Assembly (NCBI GenBank): GCA_965247535.1
Contig: OZ252018.1
Coordinates: 1,364,001 to 1,428,000 of the forward strand
Direction of reading: 5' to 3'
DNA from: JAPPHY01 sp965247535
GTDB taxonomy: Bacteria > Chloroflexota > Dehalococcoidia > Lucifugimonadales > UBA2985
DNA: 64,000 bases
Below, one piece after another: positions 7,389-16,326 of the stretch. Each line of letters opens with the position of its first letter. The first letter of the stretch is position 1. The position numbers and the translations under genes were made by a program. The notes below the pieces were generated by a model that saw only the letters and a program-made list of their open reading frames with translations, searched no databases and had not been told where the DNA came from.

Positions 7389-9661
7389 GGCTGTTTTTCC
7401 GGCTTCTCTGGCCCCGCTCCCGGCGATCGCTCTACGCGTGGTCTCCACTGATTGCGGTTGGGGCGGTCTCCTGCGCCGCCCTCTCGCTTGCTCTGGGAGT
7501 CGGACTCGGATACCACGCCCAGCAGGAGACGGCGATGCTGCGTGACGGCTCAAGGAGCCTGCCGCCTCGCACCGCCGAGATTGAGGGACCGCTGAGGTCG
7601 ACCCGGCTAGAGGCAACTGCTTATGGGCCGCTGGTCGTCACGGTCTTCGCGGGCGAGGCGGGTCAGCGGCTCGACCTACCTGGCATTCCGCAGGTAGAGC
7701 TGAGCGGGACCGTCATGGCCTCGCCGGCAGTGGTCGCGCAGCTAGAGGACGACTGGACGGGAGAGCTGAGCGCCTGGCTGGGTGGTCGGACGCCTCAATC
7801 TCTTCCGAATGAGGCGCTGGCGCACCCGCGGGAAATGGTCATCGTCGAGTTCGTGGACATGGCGCCGCCCGGCGCTGAATCATCCTTCTATCCTGTCACT
7901 CCGGGTAAGGGCTACTTCAACGATTCCAGCTTCGTCATTATGGGAATCATCGTCCTGGCCCTGCCGTCCGTGGTACTGGCGCGAGCCGGGGCCGCGATGC
8001 ACCTGAACATCAGGTCGCGGCGGTACGGCCTGCTCAGGACCCTGGGGACGCCGCCCGGTCAGATGGCAGCGGTTATTGCAGCCGATATGGCGGTGCCGCT
8101 GCTGTCCGGCGCGCTGCTGGGCTCGACTGCCTACGCCGCAGCCATGTCGTCCCTGGATTCGTTCACGCTGGCGGGGACCTCGTACTGGACCAGGGACCTG
8201 CTGCTCCCCATGGCGTACGCGGGAGCTATTCCGCTGGTTACCACAGCCGTGGGCCTGGCCAGCATCGTTCTGACGGTCCGCCGAGCCGGCCGCGACCCCA
8301 TTGGCGTGCTGCGTAGGAATCGCCGTCGGGGCGTCTCCTACCTCACCTACCTGTCGCTGGCCGGCCTGCCGGCGGCCGCAGCAGCCGTACTTGCGTCCGG
8401 CGAAGTTGCGGAGTCCAACTTTACCCTGTCGGTGTGGTTGATAATGTCGGGAATGCTCCTTGGCGTAGTGGGGCTGCTCGCGCTGACCCGTATGGCGGTC
8501 ACCCTTGCGGGTGTGGCGCTATCCAGTCGAACGCGGGCTCAGGTGGCCGGGTCCAGGATGTCGCGTTCGGGAGGTGACGCGCTGCTCGGCGTGTCAGCGA
8601 CCGCGGTGGCGGTCTTCCTGACCGTATTCATCACCTACTCGACGTTCGACCGCCCGACACCGGACATCGGTACATTCGACGTTGCGGCCCGGCTGGACAG
8701 CTTCGCCAAGCCTCTCCAACCGGTTGCGGAGACCGTCGCAGGATATGACGGCGTCACCCGGGTCGTGTACAGCAGCCGCGTACGAGCCAGGGTGAACGGA
8801 GAGCACAAAATGGTGCACACCATCACCTGCGAAGACGTGCCGGGCTCGGTCGAGCTTGATGGGCCGTGTGTCAATGGAAGCATCTACTTCAGGGAAGACT
8901 CCGAGGCGGCATCCGTGACAGTCGACGCCGACCTGGAAGTCATCAGCGGTTACCGCACCGTTGACAGGGGCGATGGCAGCACTGTCGAGTTGGCAGTGAA
9001 AGTCCCCGACCCGGACGAGACAGTCAGCGGAAGCCACGCAGTAGGAGGAACCGTCACTGCGTCGTGGATTCCCGGCGAGGAAGATGACGCCGTCATGATC
9101 GTTGACGAGCACCCCGCCTCGGCGAATTTCGGATATGTTCTGGTCACCACCGACGGCGAGCGCGACTCCATGCGCCGGGTCATACAGGGCCTGCGGAACA
9201 TGGACGAGGTCTTGTTCATTACCACGAGGCCCGCGCTGAGTTCGGGGATTACCCAGGACACTCTGGTCGCTACCCCATACTTTACCGTGATGGCTACCGC
9301 TGCCGCCGGGCTGGGGACGGTCGCGCTGCTCTACGCTGTGCTGCTGCTATTCCGCCAGCGCCAGGCGGAGTTCAGGATTCTCAGGTGCCAGGGCGCCACC
9401 CGCAGGCTGCTTGCCGCGGACCTCGGGCTGCTGTTCGCTGGCCCGCTGGTGCTCGCCTTCGGGCTGGCCGTAGCTGCCGGGATCGGCCTGGCTGTCACGC
9501 TGAACACCGCCTACGACCTGCCCACGCAGTTTGGGACGGCTCGGGTGGCACCCATCCTGGCGACGATGCTCGCGGTTGGCATGGCCGCCACCGTGCTCGT
9601 CGCGGTCTGGGCGACTCGAATGCCGCCCCTCGTCACCGACCCCGACGCGGCGGCGGCCTGA
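7385..9661 (+). CDS. FtsX-like ABC transporter permease
   Basis: 758 residues from ATG 7385, which overlaps the ATPase stop by 4 bp; an upstream ATG at 7364 is in frame but lies inside the ATPase gene. A signal-anchor helix (about residues 20-45) is followed by an extracytoplasmic part, then an FtsX domain with three or four helices around 175-305, another helix group, a large external domain of about 240 residues, and a second FtsX domain at 635-755 (RQRQAEFRILRCQGATRR is the typical cytoplasmic loop). This is the double-FtsX layout of two-gene exporters. The substrate cannot be told from sequence. Confidence 0.88.
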   Translation: MRLFFRLLWPRSRRSLYAWSPLIAVGAVSCAALSLALGVGLGYHAQQETAMLRDGSRSLPPRTAEIEGPLRSTRLEATAYGPLVVTVFAGEAGQRLDLPGIPQVELSGTVMASPAVVAQLEDDWTGELSAWLGGRTPQSLPNEALAHPREMVIVEFVDMAPPGAESSFYPVTPGKGYFNDSSFVIMGIIVLALPSVVLARAGAAMHLNIRSRRYGLLRTLGTPPGQMAAVIAADMAVPLLSGALLGSTAYAAAMSSLDSFTLAGTSYWTRDLLLPMAYAGAIPLVTTAVGLASIVLTVRRAGRDPIGVLRRNRRRGVSYLTYLSLAGLPAAAAAVLASGEVAESNFTLSVWLIMSGMLLGVVGLLALTRMAVTLAGVALSSRTRAQVAGSRMSRSGGDALLGVSATAVAVFLTVFITYSTFDRPTPDIGTFDVAARLDSFAKPLQPVAETVAGYDGVTRVVYSSRVRARVNGEHKMVHTITCEDVPGSVELDGPCVNGSIYFREDSEAASVTVDADLEVISGYRTVDRGDGSTVELAVKVPDPDETVSGSHAVGGTVTASWIPGEEDDAVMIVDEHPASANFGYVLVTTDGERDSMRRVIQGLRNMDEVLFITTRPALSSGITQDTLVATPYFTVMATAAAGLGTVALLYAVLLLFRQRQAEFRILRCQGATRRLLAADLGLLFAGPLVLAFGLAVAAGIGLAVTLNTAYDLPTQFGTARVAPILATMLAVGMAATVLVAVWATRMPPLVTDPDAAAA

Positions 9662-9734
9662 CAAGACGCGGGCAGGCTCAGCGCGAATGGCCGCGTCCAT
9701 TGACAAGCGACAGGCTACGCCATAGACTGCCAAT

Positions 9735-10013
9735 GTGATCCTATCCTTCAAGCATCGCGGTCTCAGAGAGCTATACAGCGGCCGCGGAGTTCGGAGATTG
9801 GCTCCTGACCACATTCGGAAGCTGGTACGCATACTTGCGGTGCTGGACCAGAGCCAAAAGCCACAGGACACGGATATTCCGGGATTCCGGCTACATGCTT
9901 TGTCGGGCGAGTTGATGGGGCACTACGCAGTTTCAGTGTCAGGGAACTGGCGGGTAACGTTCAGGTTTGAGAACGGATATGCCGTCGAAATCGATTACAC
10001 GGACTACCACTGA
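9735..10013 (+). CDS. higB: HigB-family (RelE superfamily) toxin
   Basis: 92 residues with the HigB pattern: FKHRGLRELYSG near the N-terminus, a central PGFRLHALSGE, and the C-terminal GNWRVTFRFENGYAVEIDYTDYH block that forms the active-site sheet of RelE-type ribosome-dependent mRNA interferases. The start is GTG at 9735. Followed 12 bp later by higA in the toxin-first order typical of higBA. Confidence 0.9.
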   Translation: MILSFKHRGLRELYSGRGVRRLAPDHIRKLVRILAVLDQSQKPQDTDIPGFRLHALSGELMGHYAVSVSGNWRVTFRFENGYAVEIDYTDYH

Positions 10014-10025
10014 GGAGGTGGCGTA

Positions 10026-10322
10026 ATGCCCTTGCAGAATCCACCCCATCCCGGGGAAATAGTGAGGTGGGACTGCCTTGAGCCGCTGGGCCTCAGCGTG
10101 ACGCGGGCGGCTCAGGGCCTTGGGGTCACTCGCCAGGCGCTTTCGGACTTGGTTAACGGAAAGGCGGGCGTGTCCGTTGAGATGTCCATTCGGCTGTCCT
10201 TGGCGTTCGGCTCCACCCCTGAGACGTGGCTGGCCATGCAGACGGCCTACGACCTCTGGCAGGCGCGGGACAGAGCCGAGCAGCTAAACGTGGAGAGATT
10301 CGCGACCCCAAGCCCTCCGTAG
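10026..10322 (+). CDS. higA: HigA-family antitoxin (XRE helix-turn-helix)
   Basis: 98 residues beginning with the HigA hallmark NPPHPGEIVRWDCLEPLGLS, followed by an XRE helix-turn-helix (TRAAQGLGVTRQALSDLVNG) and AFGSTPETWLAMQTAYDLW, the usual C-terminal block. It binds HigB and represses the operon. The preceding AGGAGGTGGCGTA provides a strong ribosome-binding site 4-8 bp from the ATG. An independent toxin-antitoxin unit between the ABC exporter and ruvX. Confidence 0.92.
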   Translation: MPLQNPPHPGEIVRWDCLEPLGLSVTRAAQGLGVTRQALSDLVNGKAGVSVEMSIRLSLAFGSTPETWLAMQTAYDLWQARDRAEQLNVERFATPSPP

Positions 10323-10350
10323 CCACTGCGTCCTTGACCCGGATACCGCG

Positions 10351-10785
10351 CTATCCCCTGCCCCGCCCATCCATGTACGCTTGCAGTATCACGCACGCGG
10401 CCGCGGAGTCTCGCAGCCCCTTGTTCCTTGACGGCGAATGGCCCGCCTCTCGGAGCAGTCTCTCGGCCTCCACGGTAGAGAATCGCTCGTCCTGGGCGTG
10501 TACGGGAACTGCAGAATATTCAGACAGCGCCCGGATAAAGTCGCGCACTGCTCGCCCCTGCGGCCCAAGCCCTCCGCTCAGCGACAACGGCAGCCCGACT
10601 ACAATCGCTGCGACGTCGTGTTCTCGCGCCAGGCCTGCGATTGCAGCCAAGTCGTCGTCTAGCCTGGTTCGCCTCACGGCGGCCAGTGGGCTAACGAGGA
10701 TTCCCGTCGGGTCGCTCAACGCCGCACCGATGCGGCTGGCGCCCACGTCCAGCCCTAGAAGCCTCAGGACTGCGCCTCCCGCCAT
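10351..10785 (-). CDS. ruvX: RuvX/YqgF family RNase H-like protein
   Basis: 144 residues of the YqgF/RuvX family: LLGLDVGASRIGAALSD at the N-terminus with the first catalytic Asp, VVGLPLSLSGGLGPQG in the middle, DERFSTVEAERLL, and a final DSAAACVILQAYMD containing the last acidic pair. Proposed roles are 16S pre-rRNA 5'-end processing and Holliday junction cleavage. It overlaps the end of alaS by 22 bp and is probably translated from the same message. Confidence 0.92.
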   Translation of the reverse strand: MAGGAVLRLLGLDVGASRIGAALSDPTGILVSPLAAVRRTRLDDDLAAIAGLAREHDVAAIVVGLPLSLSGGLGPQGRAVRDFIRALSEYSAVPVHAQDERFSTVEAERLLREAGHSPSRNKGLRDSAAACVILQAYMDGRGRG

Positions 10786-13613
10786 GCTCGCACGCCCTCT
10801 TCGGCAGCGCGAATGGCGTCCGGCAGCTTGTCCGCGTAGCGTCCGCCGGCCTGGCCCAGGTCCGCGCGGCCTCCACCTCCTCCTCCCATCGCCTTGGCCG
10901 CCTCACGCACCAGTCCGCCGGCGTCGAACCCACTCTCCGCAACGTCCCGCGTAGCCATTGCCATCATGGCGGGCCGGCCCTCGATCACTGCGCCGAGTAT
11001 GACTATGCCGCTTCCGATGTCATTCCTCAACCAGTCCCCGGCCTCGCGCAGGAATTCGACGTTGGAGACCGTCAGCAGCCCCGAGACCACCGATACACCC
11101 TCAATCTCGCTTCGAGGCAGTTCCCCGACCTGTCGGCGCAGGAGCTCACGCTCCAGGGTATCCGCGCGCCGGTTTGCACTGCGAAGCTCGGATAGCAACC
11201 CCTCGACACGAGACACGAGCTCTCCAGGCGCGCCCTCCAGCAGGCCCGCCGCGTTCTCCAGCGCTGCCGCCTGCTCGAGCATGAGCGCCTCGGCGCTGCT
11301 GCCTGTCACCGCCTCTATGCGGCGCAGCCCGGAGCCGATCCCCGTCTCCGACACAACGTGGCAGAAGCCGATGTCGCCTGTTCGATGCACGTGCGTCCCC
11401 CCGCACACCTCCACGCTGTAGGCCGTGCCGTTCGCCACCTCGACCACGCGCACGCGGTCGCCGTAACGGTCGCCGAAGAAGGCCAGCGCGCCGTCCGCGA
11501 CCGCCTCGCGGTAGGTCGTCTCGTGCCAGTGCACCGCCACATTCTCTCGTATCTTCTCGTTGGCCAGCCGCTGCACCTCCAGTAACTCCTCGCGGGTGAG
11601 CGGGCTGACGTGGGTGAAGTCGAAGCGGAGCCTGTCCGGCGCCACCAACGAGCCGTGCTGCCGGACGTGGAAACCGAGCACCCGGCGCAGCGTGGCGTGC
11701 AGCAGGTGGGTTGCGGTGTGATTGCGGGCGATGGACGCGCGGCGGCGGGCGTCGATGCGGGCGTCGACGCTGTCACCTATGGTGAAGCTGCCGGAGGTCA
11801 CGCGGCACCTGTGCACTGTCAGGCCTGCGATGGGGCTCTGCGTGTCCTCGACGTCCATCACGGAATCTCCCGCCGTGATCGTTCCCGTATCCCCAACCTG
11901 ACCGCCCAGCTCGGCATAGAACGGCGTTTCGCTCAGGACGACCTCCGCCTGCTGGCCTTCGACCACACGCTCCGCGGGCATGCCGTCCGCTACCATGCCG
12001 ACTATCACAGACCTCGTTTCGATGGTCTCGTACCCAAGGAATCGCGTCTCCTCCACGCCAAGCTCCTGGTAGACCCGAACGGCGCCGAACTCCCCGCCGA
12101 ACCGCTCCGCGGAAGCGCCGGCACGCTCCCGCTGCGCTTCCATCTCCCGCTCGAATCCGGCCCAGTCGATTCCCTCCAGCCCGCGCTCTTGAGCGATCTC
12201 TTCCACCAGCTCCGGCGGCAAGCCGTAGGTGTCATAGAGCACGAATGCCTCGGCGCCCGAGAGGTTACGGGACGCCTCCTCGATCGCAGCCTGACGTCCC
12301 TTCTCCGACGCGGCGGTCAGCAGCGCCTCAACGACCTGTTGCGTCAGCGCGGACCCGGCGCTGCCGCCGACCCGCGCGGCCAATTCCTCGACGGGTGCGC
12401 GCAGCCCGGCCTCTTCCTGAACGCCTGCAGTCGCGGCGGCCAGCCCCAGGTGGAACGGCACCAGCCCTTCCTCCAGCATCGGCAGGCCCGTGCGAAGCGC
12501 CTGCCCGAACCGTTCCTCCTCCAGGCCCATGACGCGCAGGATGAACTCTCGCCTCTCCAGCAGGTCCGGATAGGCCGCGCCCATCCGGTCGATGACGACC
12601 TGCGCGACCTGCGAGAGGAACGGGTCTTCCAGGCCCAGCTTGCGGCCGTATCGAATGGCCCGACGTATGACGCGGCGGAGCACGTAGTTCCGGCCGCCGT
12701 TTCCGGGAACCACTCCGTCGCAGATGAGGAACGCCGCGCTGCGGGCGTGTTCGGCCACCACGCGCAGCGCGTAGTCGTCGTCGGGGTTGCGGCCGTACGG
12801 CCTGCCGCACAGCTCGGCGGCGCTCCGGACCAGCGGGTCGAACAGGTCTGTCTCGTATATCGACCGCTTGCCCTGGAGGATGACAGCCGCGCGCTCGAGG
12901 CCCATGCCGGTATCGATGTTGGGCGCGGGCAGAGGCGTGCGCTCGCCGGCTGCGTCCTGGTAGAACTGCATGAACACCAGGTTCCACATCTCGATGAACC
13001 GGTCGCAGGTCTGGCCCGTGCTGGGCAGCGTGTTCTCGCAGTTGGGGCCGCAGTCGGGCCGGAGGCATCCGCGGTCCGCGCCGAAGTCGTAGTGGATCTC
13101 GCTGCAGGGACCGCAAGGGCCTTCGCTTCCCGCCGGGCCCCAGAAGTTGTCCTGCTCGTCGAATCGGCGGATTCGCTCGGCCGGCACTCCCGTGCGGGTG
13201 GTCCACAGATGAAAGGCCTCGTCATCGTCTCGAAAGACGGAGGCCCAGATGCGATCCGGCTCCAGCCCCAGGCGCTCGGTTACGAACTCCCAGGCGAAGC
13301 GAATGGCGTCCTCCTTGAAGTAGTCGCCGACGCTGAAGTTGCCGAGCATCTCGAAGAAGGTGAGGTGTGTTGCGTCGCCAACCTGGCCCACGTCCGTGGT
13401 CCGGAAGCACTTCTGCGACGAGGTGAGGCGTCTGCCGGGCGGCTGCATCTCGCCGGTGAAGTACGGCTTGAGCTGCACCATGCCGGCGTTGGTGAGGAGG
13501 AGTGTCGGGTCGCCTGCCGGTATGAGAGAGGAGCTTGGGATGCGTAGGTGACCCTTGCTTTCGAAGAAGCTAAGGAATGCCTCTCTGATTTCGTCGCCGG
13601 TCAAGTTGTGCAC
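10764..13613 (-). CDS. alaS: Alanyl-tRNA synthetase
   Basis: 949 residues with all AlaRS parts: the class II catalytic domain (FFESKGHLRIPSSSLIP, NAGMVQLKPYFTG, DLFDPLV), a zinc-binding insertion rich in Cys (CLRPDCGPNC), the editing domain with HTATHLLHA and CGGTHVHRTGDIG, and a C-terminal Gly-rich tail (GGGGGRADLGQAGG). It starts at GTG 13613, with GGTGNGAG just upstream. No T-box leader is visible in front, unlike ileS. Overlaps ruvX at the 3' end. Confidence 0.97.
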   Translation of the reverse strand: MHNLTGDEIREAFLSFFESKGHLRIPSSSLIPAGDPTLLLTNAGMVQLKPYFTGEMQPPGRRLTSSQKCFRTTDVGQVGDATHLTFFEMLGNFSVGDYFKEDAIRFAWEFVTERLGLEPDRIWASVFRDDDEAFHLWTTRTGVPAERIRRFDEQDNFWGPAGSEGPCGPCSEIHYDFGADRGCLRPDCGPNCENTLPSTGQTCDRFIEMWNLVFMQFYQDAAGERTPLPAPNIDTGMGLERAAVILQGKRSIYETDLFDPLVRSAAELCGRPYGRNPDDDYALRVVAEHARSAAFLICDGVVPGNGGRNYVLRRVIRRAIRYGRKLGLEDPFLSQVAQVVIDRMGAAYPDLLERREFILRVMGLEEERFGQALRTGLPMLEEGLVPFHLGLAAATAGVQEEAGLRAPVEELAARVGGSAGSALTQQVVEALLTAASEKGRQAAIEEASRNLSGAEAFVLYDTYGLPPELVEEIAQERGLEGIDWAGFEREMEAQRERAGASAERFGGEFGAVRVYQELGVEETRFLGYETIETRSVIVGMVADGMPAERVVEGQQAEVVLSETPFYAELGGQVGDTGTITAGDSVMDVEDTQSPIAGLTVHRCRVTSGSFTIGDSVDARIDARRRASIARNHTATHLLHATLRRVLGFHVRQHGSLVAPDRLRFDFTHVSPLTREELLEVQRLANEKIRENVAVHWHETTYREAVADGALAFFGDRYGDRVRVVEVANGTAYSVEVCGGTHVHRTGDIGFCHVVSETGIGSGLRRIEAVTGSSAEALMLEQAAALENAAGLLEGAPGELVSRVEGLLSELRSANRRADTLERELLRRQVGELPRSEIEGVSVVSGLLTVSNVEFLREAGDWLRNDIGSGIVILGAVIEGRPAMMAMATRDVAESGFDAGGLVREAAKAMGGGGGGRADLGQAGGRYADKLPDAIRAAEEGVRAWREAQS

Positions 13614-13755
13614 CTCACGTAGCGGTGTTTGGGACGGCAGGGATTGTAGGTCAAGGGTATGTGAGTGTCAATTGCGAGCAGGCCGGCTCAGCGTCAGGCC
13701 GGTCGCACTCGTCACTCCGCCCGCTCGCACCCACTAAGGCGAGGCCAGCCCTCGC

Positions 13756-14586
13756 CTACTGCGCGGCCGTGGTGCTCACGGCCTCCCGGAACTTCTCCCG
13801 GATGTAGCGCTTTTCCGTCTGCGTCAGTTCCCTGCTCAGCGTCTCGGAGCCGCGGAGCAGTAGCAGGCGGTCCGAGTCCGGCGGCACCCAGCGCGGGTCG
13901 CGTGACAGTGCCACCGCTATAGTCGCCAGTTCGTCTTCGCCGATGGATCCGACCACCTCCGACGCCACGCGGTCCAGCACCTCGTCCTCGCCTTCACCCA
14001 AACCCAGCGTGACCGGCCCATTCAGGCTATCCAGGTACGACTCTACGTAAGGCTTGACGCTCATGATGGTTTCCACCACGTCCTTGTTCCACTCCGTTGT
14101 GGTGTCGGCCTCCTGGAGGAGCAGGTAGGACTGGTTGCCCCTGGTGGGCTCCACACCCAGTAGGTGAACTCGCACGCCGAAGCTCTGCGCCAGCTGCACG
14201 CCCACCCGCAGGTCCTCGTCTCCGGAGAGCAGCACCGCGTCCGATATGGCGTGGTTCCGGGCCAGCTCGATGAGGTCCATGATGATGAGCGAGTCAACGC
14301 CCTTCTGCTGACCGCCAACCACTGCGCCGAGTCTCAGCTTCACATTGTCGGTGTTGGCGACCGCCTCCTGCTCCGGCGAAGGCCTTCCCCTGAGCAGGCC
14401 GTCGTACCAGTAGAAGCGAAGTATAGGTACGCCGCCCGTAAGCTGGTCACAAGTGGCTCTCAACCTCTCGAGAGCAGAGTGGTGGTCGAGGTCGAGGCGT
14501 TCCCGGTTTTGCGACGATCCGGTCAGAATGATGGCCCCGGCCGCATAGAGATACCCCGCGTCCACGAATACAGCTGTTCGCGACAT
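13756..14586 (-). CDS. NYN-domain (LabA/DUF88-like) nuclease family protein
   Basis: 276 residues. The first ~175 form a NYN/PIN-like domain with the expected acidic positions: AVFVDAGYLYAAG, GVDSLIIMDLIELA and AVLLSGDEDLRVGVQLA. This fold occurs in RNases acting on tRNA or other RNAs and in LabA-like proteins. The remaining ~100 residues are an unassigned helical region with LTQTEKRYIREKFREA at the end. It stands alone between alaS and hsp20, so context gives no partner. Confidence 0.8.
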   Translation of the reverse strand: MSRTAVFVDAGYLYAAGAIILTGSSQNRERLDLDHHSALERLRATCDQLTGGVPILRFYWYDGLLRGRPSPEQEAVANTDNVKLRLGAVVGGQQKGVDSLIIMDLIELARNHAISDAVLLSGDEDLRVGVQLAQSFGVRVHLLGVEPTRGNQSYLLLQEADTTTEWNKDVVETIMSVKPYVESYLDSLNGPVTLGLGEGEDEVLDRVASEVVGSIGEDELATIAVALSRDPRWVPPDSDRLLLLRGSETLSRELTQTEKRYIREKFREAVSTTAAQ

Positions 14587-14742
14587 GCTAAACCTCGCAC
14601 CCCTAAAGAATAGAGGGTCCTGGCGGCGGCCCTCGCAAATCTCAACTATCCGACCAACTAAATCGGGATAGCATAAGCGGCTTCACTTTATGCCCATGAT
14701 TGCGGGTTGTCAACACGAATGCCGCTGCCGTTGTGTAGCACG

Positions 14743-14776
14743 AGAAGGGGACGCCTTCAGCGAGGCGTCCCCTTCT
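14743..14776 (-). terminator. Stem-loop downstream of hsp20
   Basis: A 14-bp perfect inverted repeat (AGAAGGGGACGCCT and its complement) with a 6-nt loop, about 48 bp after the hsp20 stop. It lacks a clear T-run, so it may act as a weak terminator or an mRNA-stabilising hairpin. Confidence 0.55.
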
Positions 14777-14823
14777 GGGTCGTGCGGGCGGAACCTGTGC
14801 GGTACCGGCGATGCCCGGACGGG

Positions 14824-15261
14824 CTACTCCGAAACGACGGGCAGCTTGCGGGCCTTCTTCGACTCCGCCCTGGGAATCGTGATGGTCAGCACGCCGTTCT
14901 TGTAGACGGGCTTGATCAGGTCGGTGTCCACTGTGTCCGGCAGGCGGAGCGCCCTGTGGAAGGAGCCGGAGCGCCGCTCCCTCATAAGGTACTCGCCCTG
15001 CTTCTGCTCGATGTCCGAGTGGCTGTCTGCCGCGATGGACAGCACGTTGTCCTCCACGGACACGTCGATGTGTTCAGGGTCGACGCCCGGCAGCGATGCG
15101 TGGACCAATATGCCTTCCTCCTCCCTGACCACGTCCAGGGGTACGCTCCATCCCTCTACAGTCGGGTTCGCCACGTCTCTCCCGTACGCCCTCCACATCC
15201 GGTTGATTGTGTCTTCCATGTTCCACAGCTCCCTGAAGGGTTCCCAACGTCGCAGCACCAT
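14824..15261 (-). CDS. hsp20: Hsp20/alpha-crystallin small heat-shock protein
   Basis: 145 residues. An N-terminal arm (FRELWNMEDTINRMWRAYG) is followed by the alpha-crystallin domain with LPGVDPEHIDVSVEDNVLSI and the terminal YKNGVLTITIPRAE (the conserved GVL motif at the start of the last strand). ATP-independent holdase. A strong AAGGAGGTG site is 5 bp from the ATG. It diverges from dnaJ; a near-consensus promoter and an inverted repeat lie in the 170-bp spacer, which suggests HspR control. Confidence 0.93.
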   Translation of the reverse strand: MVLRRWEPFRELWNMEDTINRMWRAYGRDVANPTVEGWSVPLDVVREEEGILVHASLPGVDPEHIDVSVEDNVLSIAADSHSDIEQKQGEYLMRERRSGSFHRALRLPDTVDTDLIKPVYKNGVLTITIPRAESKKARKLPVVSE

Positions 15262-15321
15262 ATCTTCACCTCCTTGTTTGCTGTTCCTCCGGTGCTATCC
15301 TCATCCCAACCCCACGCTGCT

Positions 15322-15350
15322 AGTATAGTAACTTGATAACCTCTTGTCAA
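15322..15350 (-). promoter_or_regulatory. hsp20 promoter, TTGACA-N17-TATACT
   Basis: On the minus strand TTGACA (plus 15345-15350) and TATACT (plus 15322-15327) are exactly 17 bp apart, about 60 bp upstream of the hsp20 start. This is a near-perfect sigma70-type promoter, fitting repression-type heat-shock control instead of an alternative sigma factor. Confidence 0.8.
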
Positions 15351-15352
15351 GT
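15331..15352. promoter_or_regulatory. Inverted repeat ACTTGA-N10-TCAAGT, candidate HspR (HAIR-like) operator
   Basis: ACTTGA at 15331-15336 and TCAAGT at 15347-15352 form a 6-bp perfect inverted repeat overlapping the -35 and spacer of the hsp20 promoter. The known HspR site (HAIR) has CTTGAGT-N7-ACTCAAG, that is CTTGA and TCAAG separated by 11; here the separation is 10. hspR is encoded 1 kb away in the divergent operon. Confidence 0.6.
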
Positions 15353-15379
15353 CTGCTGATGTCCGTATAGCAAGTATTA

Positions 15380-15408
15380 TTGACAATACACCATCATGTA
15401 TCTATACT
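15380..15408 (+). promoter_or_regulatory. dnaJ-hspR-clpC promoter, TTGACA-N17-TATACT
   Basis: TTGACA at 15380-15385 and TATACT at 15403-15408 are 17 bp apart, with the dnaJ ATG at 15432. The hexamers and spacing are identical to those of the divergent hsp20 promoter. Confidence 0.8.
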
Positions 15409-15431
15409 TGGCATTGGGAGACAACTGAGAG

Positions 15432-16322
15432 ATGCCAGCAAACTACTACGAAATCCTGGGCGTAAGCAAGACCGCCACGGAGAAGGACATCCGGCAGGCC
15501 TACCGCCGTCTCGCGCGGCAGTACCACCCGGACGTCAACTCCGGCGATAAGATCTCCGAGCAGAAGTTCAAGGAGATCAACGAGGCCTATGGCGTGCTGT
15601 CCAACGCCGACAGCCGCAAGAAGTACGACGAGTTCGGAGAGAACTGGAAGTACGCCGACCAGATGGGCCGGGGCCGCCAGGGTCAGGGCGCGGAGAACTT
15701 CGTGTGGGACTTTGGCGGGGGCCAGGCCCACAACTTCGGGGCGTCCTACTTCGAAGACCTGCTGGGCGGGCGCGGATTCGGCCGGACGACGACTGCCCCT
15801 CCCCGGCGCACGCGGCTGGAGCAGCCGGTCAACATCTCGCTGGAGGAGGCGTTCAGGGGCACCACCCGCGTCATCCGCCTGCCGGCCGGTCCACAGGGCA
15901 ACAGCCGTCGCCTGGAGGTAACGATTCCGGCGGGCGCCGACAACGGCTCCAGGATCCGAGTGCGGCCGGACGAGCGCGGCGACGACGAGATCAACCTCGT
16001 GGTGTCTGTTGCGCCCCATCCGAGATTCGAGAGACGAGGCGCGAACCTCCACGCAAAGGTGGACGTCCCGCTGCTGGACGCCGTGCTGGGCGGAGAGGTG
16101 AATGTGCCGACCCTAACGGAGCCGGTCATACTCACCATCCCGCCGGAAACCCAGAACGGCCGCTCCTTCCGGCTGGCCGGCAAGGGCATGCCCCGTCTGG
16201 GATCGCCGCAGTCGCACGGCAGCCTGTACGCGACAGTGCAGGTCACCATTCCTACGCGGCTGTCCGAGAAGGAGCGCGAGCTCTACCGGCAGCTCAGGGA
16301 CTCGCATTCGACGGGGGAGTGA
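15432..16322 (+). CDS. DnaJ-class co-chaperone (CbpA-like, no zinc finger)
   Basis: 296 residues: J-domain at 3-68 with the HPD motif in QYHPDVNSG, a Gly-rich linker (MGRGRQGQG, GGGQAHNFGA), then two beta-rich client-binding domains (LEEAFRGTTRVIRLPAG, PLLDAVLGGEVNVPT) and a dimerisation helix (LSEKERELYRQLRD). The CxxCxGxG zinc repeats of DnaJ proper are absent, so it is of the CbpA type that stimulates DnaK. First gene of an operon with hspR (4-bp gap) and clpC. Confidence 0.92.
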   Translation: MPANYYEILGVSKTATEKDIRQAYRRLARQYHPDVNSGDKISEQKFKEINEAYGVLSNADSRKKYDEFGENWKYADQMGRGRQGQGAENFVWDFGGGQAHNFGASYFEDLLGGRGFGRTTTAPPRRTRLEQPVNISLEEAFRGTTRVIRLPAGPQGNSRRLEVTIPAGADNGSRIRVRPDERGDDEINLVVSVAPHPRFERRGANLHAKVDVPLLDAVLGGEVNVPTLTEPVILTIPPETQNGRSFRLAGKGMPRLGSPQSHGSLYATVQVTIPTRLSEKERELYRQLRDSHSTGE

Positions 16323-16326
16323 CGCT

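Noticed and set aside
11610..13547. 645-aa plus-strand ORF
   Set aside because: Lies entirely antisense to alaS and results from its GC-rich third positions; no domain or composition of a real protein.
13614..13755. T-box or other leader for alaS
   Set aside because: No AGGGTGG.ACCGCG core or terminator in the 140 bp upstream of alaS.
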